DNA of 64,000 nucleotides, taken from the NCBI GenBank assembly GCA_951217055.1, contig OX578286.1, forward strand, positions 13,727,050-13,791,049, given 5' to 3'. The stretch's first letter is position 1; every line of letters starts with the position of its first letter. The position numbers and the translations under genes were made by a program. The stretch is from Gerris lacustris (lineage: Eukaryota; Arthropoda; Insecta; Hemiptera; Gerridae). Below, in pieces: positions 57,110-64,000 of the stretch. The notes below the pieces were generated by a model. It was not told the origin of the DNA. It saw only the letters and a program-made list of their open reading frames with translations, and did not search any database.

Positions 57110-57310
57110 GAATGCATTGTAATGGCGCGTTTTAAGCTCCCTTAAGTCCAAAAAAGCAGTTTTAAAAAATGACTGTCTGTTGTCAGTGCAGATGAGTATA
57201 GTCTGAAGCTATAGTTACAAACGGCGAGAGGTCTGGTTCGATTCCAGCCGGAGAGGAATTATTTGTATGGTATATTTTGATAAAATGTTCAATGATTATT
57301 AAATGTAAGT
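57110..57310 (+). mobile_element. tRNA-derived SINE family S3, plus copy
   Basis: B box GGTTCGATTCC at 57236-57246, followed by CCGGAGAGGAATTATTTG and TTTTGATAAAATGTTCAATG. Matches the minus-strand copy at 23697-23950. Upstream text (GCATTGTAATGGCGCG, AAGTCCAAAAAAGCAG) links it to 32100-32200. Confidence 0.65.
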
Positions 57311-57354
57311 ATGTAGTATCGTATAGATTTTTTTATTCTTTATTTATAGTTCTC

Positions 57355-57562
57355 GTAAACATGTCTCTTTCACTATTCTTCCTGACTATGTATATCTCTT
57401 TCACTATTCTCCTTGACAAAGTATGTCTCTTTCACTATTATTCCTGACTAATCAGGTCTCTTTCACTATTCTTCCAGTCTAACTATGTCTCTTTCACTAT
57501 TCTTACAGTATAATTATGGTTTCTTTCACTATTCTTCCTGACTGAGTATATCTCTTTCCATA
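57355..57562. repeat. About 31-bp minisatellite, 7 copies
   Basis: TCTCTTTCACTATT starts units at roughly 57364, 57395, 57425, 57456, 57487 and 57550; a related TTTCTTTCACTATT unit is at 57520. Spacers are mostly CTTCCTGACTATGTA variants. Moderately diverged. Confidence 0.9.
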
Positions 57563-57949
57563 CTAGAGGTATTTTAAATGAATAATCGGTGGCACAACAG
57601 CCCGTGGAAGGGCTTATACTACTATATGTACCTATGGCGTAATTGATTTCGAAGACGTGGATTTACCGTGTTTCTCTGTGAACTGTATAACCTGATGTTT
57701 ATCTTTTTCTTACCTAACCCGATGTTCTGATTTGTCTTACATTTGCTTTATTATTATCTTTTTATCAAAACCAGTAGTCTCGTTTTCACATTACCAAGTA
57801 TGTCTCATTTCATATTTTTGTGTTCTTATTTTCTATTTGATTTTATCGTATCAATGCCTCTTTTCAAAATGTGGACCCTTTCCCTCTTCTTCATTTATCA
57901 AGTATGGTCATGACTCATGACATTTCTCCCCATGTATTTTTGGAACGAA

Positions 57950-58573
57950 GTTCCTTATCGCACGTTCTGGAGCCCGGGAGTGAATCCGAAAAAAACGACC
58001 GAAATCACCGTCACAAAATAACCGTCACAAAATCACCGTCACGCAAAATCCGTCACGAAATCTACAGATGACGATAACTTGAGTAAAATATCACCGATTT
58101 AGATGAAATTTGGTACTCATGTTCATTTTACCAATGCCCAGGCTGAGTTCGTCGGAAAACGTTATCCACCCAAGCGTTCACGCGCAACGCTCGCGTAAAC
58201 GTAAGCTTCAAAAGACGGGAAAAAGTGTTATTAAGGAAGCCTGTTACTTGACTTGTTTTGATTATTTTTGTTATATATGTCAAAAATGTCACTTAGTTTT
58301 GTAAATAAATAAATTATAATCATGTAAAATTTCACCCTGATACTAGCAGAAGCTGTAGATTAGGGAAGAGATAATATTTTATAATATTATAAATTAATTG
58401 GCCGGGTAGGTAGAAAACAGTCCTATTTCAATCCAAACTCCTTTAACAAACATACTCTTTCACTATAAACTCATCATGTTCAACTTTTTTCTTATATTCA
58501 ATATATATTTATAGTAAGACGCTTGCTTTAATTATACAAATAATGATTTCCTTTTAATTTTGCCTTAACTCTG

Positions 58574-58580
<7 letters not shown>
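57950..58580 (+). repeat. Repeat R2, uninterrupted copy
   Basis: Has GGAGCCCGGGAGTGAATCCG, a local expansion of AATCACCGTCAC (57995-58045), AATTTGGTACTCATGTTCAT, AGCAGAAGCTGTAG, GGGTAGGTAG and ACTATAAACTCATCA in the same order as 30200-31990 but without the hAT-like insertion. Ends at a (TA)n tract. Confidence 0.75.
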
Positions 58581-58660
<80 letters not shown>

Positions 58661-58672
58661 GTATATATATAT
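58579..58672. repeat. (TA)n microsatellite
   Basis: About 45 TA units with two TATG interruptions near the right end. A (GT)n tract follows at 58862-58887. Confidence 0.97.
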
Positions 58673-59304
58673 TTTCAGATCATTAAAACAGTAACTATTT
58701 ATTTATTTATTTTTTTTTTTAAATTTATTACACTTCAAAAAATCTAGACTGAAACTCGAGTAATTAAAAGAATTCTATAAAATGTTACATTTAATGATTT
58801 GGTACAGGAAAATAATAACTTTTTTATACTTATATAACTTTTATTTCAACCTATATATAAATGTGTGTGTGTGTGTGTGTGTGTGTGCTTGTATGTTTGT
58901 GATACTATAAGTTAAGTCCTAATTAATTATTTTTTTAAATAATAGCGGGAATATTAAAAATAATGACAGAACTATTTATAAAAATAGTTTTTTCTGCTAG
59001 ATTATAAGTATAAAAAAATCATTGCAGTTTGAATCATAAAACTATTATTTTTGCATGTTTAATTTTATGAAGACGGCGTATAAAAGTTATACATATTTTT
59101 AATTACTTCCTTGAAATTTTATAATTTATTTTTTAACTCTGATATAAAAATATTGTTCTTCCCCCACCCTCCACATAGACGGCATTATGTTAAGACGGAA
59201 AATATTGGTAAATTTAAAAAAAAAATCTTAACAAAATGTTTTCTGTATTCATACTCGTAGTATTACTGAATATAAATCCCTTAATAGTTTTAATTATTAA
59301 ATAT

Positions 59305-59419
59305 AATCTGTCAATTAGTGTAGCACATAGCTTAGCGTACTTGCAAAACTCTCTCCGGAATCAAGGTACCAACCAACAATGAACTTTATGGTTCGAAACC
59401 CAGCAAGGTAACTCTTTTT
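59305..59419 (+). mobile_element. tRNA-derived SINE S2, left half (split by the LINE)
   Basis: Head CTGTCAATTAGTGTAGCACA with an A-box-like TAGCTTAGCG and a B box GGTTCGAAACC at 59390-59400. The text breaks at the LINE insertion and resumes at 61981 (AGGTAACTCTTTTT). The head family also occurs at 7066 and, on the minus strand, at 33115 and 49850. Confidence 0.7.
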
Positions 59420-61980
59420 TGTAACAGAGTGGCAACAGTTCTATAATAACATTTTTTCAAATAGCTTTTATATAGAAACTGATATCTTCGGAGTAGGGAA
59501 CCAAAAGATGGATTCAGATGTAACAAGGGAAGAAGTAATTAAAGTGCTGCAACATTTAAAAAACAGTAAAACTCCAGGGTGCGACTCAGTTTCTAATGAA
59601 TTTTACAAAAACCTACCGGACAACTGGATTCTCTACATAGTCAATTTATTCAATAAAATCATAGCCACTGAAAATATACCCAAATCTTGGTCCCAAATTC
59701 AAACAATTATGATTTACAAAAAAAATAACGCTAACGATCCTAATAATTACAGAGGTATTTCCCTAGTCAACTGCATAACCAAAGTTTTTACACAAATTAT
59801 TCACGACAGAATAAACAAGTGGTGTGAAGATAACAATATCCTCTCCGAATGTCAATACGGCTTTAGGAAAAACCGATCGACCCTCGACAATATTTTTATC
59901 TTAAACGCGCTGATACAAAACCACATCAGGCTATGCAGGAGATCAGTTTTTGTTACATTTATAGATTTTAAAGCCGCTTTTGATTCCGTAAACCACAATC
60001 TACTTTTTAATAAATTACAGACTTTCGGTCTAAGTGCCAAAATAATTCGCTTAATTAAAACTTTTTATGAAGAAGCACAAATGCAAGTTAAAATTAAAAA
60101 TTTAACAACAAATAATATAAATATCACCAAAGGTGTCTTACAAGGCGAAATTCTTAGCCCCGTCTTGTTTAATTTATTTTTAGCTGATTTAGAACAATTT
60201 CTTTTATCCAAAGGCGCCAAAGGCGTTTCCATAGACTCTAAGAACGACATAATAATCTCTCTATTTGCCGATGATCTTGTGATATTTAGCCACTCGGTTG
60301 TCGAGCTAAACAAAACACTAAAAAATCTGCAACACTACTGCGAAATAAATGACCTCCAAGTAAATACAAAAAAAACCAATGTAATAAAATTTTCCAAAGG
60401 TAATTCCTCAATAAAAAACCAAGTGATTTTCATTGAAAAACAATTATCAGTAGTAAAAAACGTAAGCTATCTCGGTGTAACCTTCTCCCAATCTGCTTTA
60501 TACCACGATATGTGCAACATTGCGTTATCCAAAGCTAGACAGGCTTCGGGTAAAGTTTTCAACCTTTTAAAGTCATCTAAAGTAAACTCCTGGGAAGCCA
60601 GAATAAAATTATTTAATTCTATAATTCACTCCACATTGTTATACGGTGCGCCCGTGTGGTCCTTAAGATACACCGAGATCCTAGAAAAAGCTCAACTGTA
60701 CTTCCTTAAGAACCTCCTGTTTTTACCAAGAAACACTCCTAGCTATATCGTCAGACTTGAAACCGGAACATCCCACACTTCTCTTATAATCTTAAAACTT
60801 ACGCTTTGGTTTCTCCACAGATTAACTTTATTACCTTCGACGTCCTATACTAAAATCTGTTTGGATCGTTTGATTTACCTACACAACACTCCAGATAATA
60901 AACCTAAATACAATTGGTTTACGCAAGTCGTAGACTTATTAAAGCAGGGAAACTTCGACCTCGATACAAAAGATTTTGTAAACCCGGAAAAATCAAGAGA
61001 ATTGATACCGAAAATTCTTGAAAATTACAAAACTGTATTGTTCAATCGAGACTTGGAAAGGGCGTCACAGTCTCATTTTAACCCGATATTCAATGACCTG
61101 AAGTGGAATAACGCCGCACAATGTTTCCTGCTAATAAAAATGCCGATTAAAATCACCCGGGTTATTGCTCAAATTAGAGCTGCAGGAAACAGTTACACAA
61201 AATTATACTTTCCCGGAAAATCCTATATTATTGATCAGTCCCTTGCATGTACCCAGTGTAACCTAGGAAAATTAGAAACTTGGCCCCATATTCTAGTTGA
61301 ATGTCCCTTATATGAACCTTTTAGAATACATTTCCTAAAAAATAAAATAATTCATAGCAATTCTGAAATACAAAATTTTATAAAAGTATGTACAGTGAAT
61401 TCCAAATTAGATGCCGTTAATTTATATAATTTTATCTACAAAATCATGGAACTACGAAGTTATCTCCTTGAAACTAATTAAATCTATTTATACACACAAT
61501 AATAAACTGTTTCTTATTGTTTACACAATAAAACAGTAGGATGATAGGAGTGTAAGTGAGATACAATTAGATACAAATAAAGATAGGTGATACATTTTTA
61601 AATAAAAACTTTGATGGATATAAATTTAAATGTATTATTAACAATAAGTTTTGTTTATTTTTACTAATAACTTTTCCCATTTCTAAATAAGTGTTATGAA
61701 ATTTGAATCTTAAGTAGAGTATGGTGACAACAATAACCATAGTATGGTATTTTTACTTTGTTTAAATAATTTAAGGTTTTTTGATTTTTATCTAATCTTA
61801 TGAATCTTTTTTATTTTTATTTTTATTATTTTTATTTAAGTATCGAAAATCATTTAGAAGTTAAAAAGAAAATATGTTCTTATTATGTGTTTAACATTTT
61901 GTTTATCATTATTATGTTATTATGGTTAGCCCTAACTCCATTGTAAAAAATACTTTTGTATTTAAAACAATAAACTAACT
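59420..61980 (+). mobile_element. 5'-truncated LINE insertion with 14-bp TSD
   Basis: AGGTAACTCTTTTT occurs at 59406-59419 and again at 61981-61994, bracketing 2,561 bp. The insert has an intact reverse transcriptase frame, a 3'UTR of about 500 bp, and ends in AATAAACTAACT, a signal with a short AACT tail. The endonuclease and first ORF are absent, so the copy is 5' truncated and cannot move alone. Intact frame and perfect duplications show it is young. It interrupts SINE S2. Confidence 0.92.
59508..61481 (+). CDS. LINE reverse transcriptase (ORF2 C-terminal part)
   Basis: A 657-codon intact frame. Reverse transcriptase blocks in order: NNYRGISL (Y81), QYGFRKNRSTLDN, FIDFKAAFD (catalytic D153), GVLQGEILSPVLFN (G209 on), FADD (253-256, catalytic pair D255/D256), a VSYLGVTF block and LLYGAPVW. 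Near the end is a C-x2-C-x9-H-x4-C zinc knuckle (C581, C584, H594, C599), common in LINE C-termini. The frame is open upstream to 59412, and TEWQQFYNNIFSN before the ATG reads like LINE protein, so 59508 is an internal Met rather than the true start. The N-terminal endonuclease is missing. It makes cDNA at nicked target DNA in the parent family. Clade not decided. Confidence 0.95.
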   Translation: MDSDVTREEVIKVLQHLKNSKTPGCDSVSNEFYKNLPDNWILYIVNLFNKIIATENIPKSWSQIQTIMIYKKNNANDPNNYRGISLVNCITKVFTQIIHDRINKWCEDNNILSECQYGFRKNRSTLDNIFILNALIQNHIRLCRRSVFVTFIDFKAAFDSVNHNLLFNKLQTFGLSAKIIRLIKTFYEEAQMQVKIKNLTTNNINITKGVLQGEILSPVLFNLFLADLEQFLLSKGAKGVSIDSKNDIIISLFADDLVIFSHSVVELNKTLKNLQHYCEINDLQVNTKKTNVIKFSKGNSSIKNQVIFIEKQLSVVKNVSYLGVTFSQSALYHDMCNIALSKARQASGKVFNLLKSSKVNSWEARIKLFNSIIHSTLLYGAPVWSLRYTEILEKAQLYFLKNLLFLPRNTPSYIVRLETGTSHTSLIILKLTLWFLHRLTLLPSTSYTKICLDRLIYLHNTPDNKPKYNWFTQVVDLLKQGNFDLDTKDFVNPEKSRELIPKILENYKTVLFNRDLERASQSHFNPIFNDLKWNNAAQCFLLIKMPIKITRVIAQIRAAGNSYTKLYFPGKSYIIDQSLACTQCNLGKLETWPHILVECPLYEPFRIHFLKNKIIHSNSEIQNFIKVCTVNSKLDAVNLYNFIYKIMELRSYLLETN

Positions 61981-61994
61981 AGGTAACTCTTTTT

Positions 61995-62180
61995 CACACC
62001 GATGATCATATTAAGGAGACGTCTTTAGTAGCTTATATCCTCCTGTCCTGTATAAAAACAAGTCGATGCCGGGGTTCGCTCAATGGACTATGTAATGTCT
62101 TCGGGTTTATAATCCGAGCCTTAGGGCTCTACACAAGTTCAACAACCCGGGTAAAAAATAAAATAAGACGTCCCAACCTC
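61995..62180 (+). mobile_element. SINE S2 continuation and tRNA-like stretch
   Basis: After the right target copy, the interrupted SINE text continues (CACACCGATGATCATATTAA). From 62068 a tRNA-like stretch follows: CCGGGGTT pairs with AACCCGG about 80 bases later, GCTCAATGG resembles an A box, TCGGGTTTATAATCCGA forms an anticodon-like arm, and AGTTCAACAACC is a weak B box. The T arm cannot pair, so it is a tRNA-derived SINE or pseudogene rather than a working tRNA. Confidence 0.4.
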
Positions 62181-62346
62181 CTCAAAAAAAGAAATCATTT
62201 TGTTTCTAGGAAGTAAACACCAAGTGATAAGAGATAATATATCAAATTTCACCTGGATAGGAAATTACAGAAAGTACAAACCATCTTCCTAGAAGGGAAC
62301 TTGGCTTCTTTTCTTAGAAGCAAAACAACATACTACAGAGAGAGAA

Positions 62347-64000
62347 CAATCAATTATACCAAACATTACTCTTCTTTCAATCAATTATACCAAACATTAC
62401 TCTTCTCACAATCAATTACACCAAACATTACTCCTCTCACAATCAATTACACCAAACATTACTCCTCTCACAATCAATTACACCAAACGTTAGTCTTCTT
62501 ACAATCAATTATACCAAACATTACTTTTCTTTCAATCAATTATACCAAATTTTACTCTTCTTACAATCAATTACACCAAACTTTACTCTTTTTACAATCA
62601 ATTATACCAAACTACTCATCTCACAATCAAATTATACCAAACATTACTCTTCTTACAATCAATTACACCAAACATTACTCCTCTCACAATCAATTATACC
62701 AAATTTTACTCTTCTTACAATCAATTACACCAAACTTTACTCTTTTTACAATCAATTATACCAAACTACTCATCTCACAATCAAATTATACCAAACATTA
62801 CTCTTCTTACTATCAATTATACCAAACATTACTCTTCTTACAATCAATTATACCAAACTACTCATCTCACAATCAAATTATACCAAACATTACTCTTCTT
62901 ACTATCAATTATACCAAACATTACTCTTCTTACAATCAATTATACCAAATTTTACTCTTCTTACAATCAATTTCACCAAACTTTACTCTTTTTACAATCA
63001 ATTATACCAAACTACTCATCTCACAATCAAATTATACCAAACATTACTCTTCTTACAATCAATTATACCAAACATTACTCTTCTTACAATCAATTATACC
63101 AAACATTACTCTTCTTACAATCAATTACACCAAACTTTACTCTTTTTACAATCAAATTATACCAAACATTACTCTTCTTACAATCAATTATACCAAACAT
63201 TACTCTTCTTACTATCAATTATACCAAACTTTACTTTTTTTACAATCAATTATACCATACTACTCATCTCACAATCAAATTATACCAAACATTACTCTTC
63301 TTACAATCAATTATACCAAACTACTCATCTCACAATCAAATTATACCAAACATTACTCTTCTTACAATCAATTATACCAAACATTACTCTTCTTACTATC
63401 AATTATACCAAACTTTCCTTTTTTTACAATCAATTATACCATACTACTCATCTCACAATCAAATTATACCAAACATTACTCTTCTTACAATCAATTATAC
63501 CAAACTACTCATCTCACAATCAAATTATACCAAACATTACTCTTCTTACAATCAATTATACCAAACTACTCATCTCACAATCAAATTATACCAAACATTA
63601 CTCTTCTTACAATCAATTATTCCAAACTACTCATCTCACAATCAAATTATACCAAACATTACTCTTCTTACAATCAATTATACCAAACTACTCATCTCAC
63701 AATCAAATTATACCAAACATTACTCTTCTTACAATCAATTATACCAAACTACTCATCTCACAATCAAATTATACCAAACATTACTCTTCTTACAATCAAT
63801 TATACCAAACATTACTCTTCTTACTATCAATTATACCAAACTTTCCTTTTTTTACAATCAATTATACCATACTACTCATCTCACAATCAAATTATACCAA
63901 ACATTACTCTTCTTACAATCAATTATACCAAACTACTCATCTCACAATCAAATTATACCAAACATTACTCTTCTTACAATCAATTATACCAAACATTACT
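62347..64000. repeat. Satellite of 29-32-bp units with higher-order structure
   Basis: About 54 units, each starting CAATCAATTATACCAAAC or CAATCAAATTATACCAAAC. Endings are ATTACTCTTCTTA, TACTCATCTCA or TTTACTCTTTTTA. From about 63240 the 32-bp and 29-bp types alternate to give a 61-bp dimer, and rare units with TTTCCTTTTTTTACA recur 428 bp apart, revealing a longer higher-order repeat. The array continues beyond the right edge. Confidence 0.97.

Noticed and set aside
62062..62157. Functional tRNA with an Ile-like TAT anticodon
   Set aside because: The acceptor and anticodon arms can be drawn, but the T arm does not pair and the B box is weak; a SINE head or pseudogene is more likely.

Overview
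The window looks like intergenic or intronic DNA from an arthropod nuclear genome, probably an insect. It is very AT-rich, has no bacterial-style gene packing, and is full of microsatellites, minisatellites, tRNA-derived SINEs, decayed LINEs, and small inverted-repeat DNA transposons. The Helitron-like ends that start CTAGCTG and several gradient-of-decay repeat families fit an insect, but the sequence alone does not settle the order or species.

Only two protein-coding stretches are convincing. One is a 657-codon reverse transcriptase reading frame at 59.5-61.5 kb. It belongs to a young, 5'-truncated LINE that sits between perfect 14-bp target-site duplications (TSDs) inside a tRNA-derived SINE. 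The other is a 106-residue terminal exon on the minus strand at 40.26-40.58 kb. It has a long pyrimidine tract and AG acceptor in front, and a stop codon followed by a polyadenylation signal behind; it encodes an unrecognised six-cysteine, lysine-rich C-terminus. Weaker coding relics are two oppositely oriented Jockey-like fragments (8.5 and 9.4-9.7 kb), a copia-type integrase fragment (6.1-6.35 kb), and two fragments of another LINE family (35.9-36.1 and 46.2-47.1 kb).

Layout: 0-3.2 kb holds LINE tails, a foldback MITE and a Helitron-like element. 3.2-3.8 kb is a 54-bp minisatellite. 4-13 kb is decayed retroelements and a 61-bp minisatellite. 13.9-23.7 kb is a run of inverted-repeat elements, including a hAT-like MITE with flanking 8-bp repeats, a 96-bp hairpin satellite, and Penelope-like repeats with hammerhead-like motifs. 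24.9-45.9 kb carries two MITE families in several copies each, a hAT-like element nested in another repeat, the host exon and its 79-bp downstream array. 42.6-44.5 and 50-52.1 kb are large modular Helitron-like repeats. 55-56.2 kb has a complete SINE and a foldback element. 59-62 kb is the LINE, and 62.35 kb to the right edge is a satellite with about 30-bp units and higher-order structure.

No cellular pathway or operon is present. What works together is mobile DNA: autonomous LINE machinery, probable passengers (SINEs, MITEs) and nested insertions whose order can be read from target duplications and paralogous empty sites. I did not find a clear new biological system. The best leads are the host exon whose 3' end appears to be copied next to a tandem array, the hammerhead-like motifs, and the modular elements with variable numbers of internal units.
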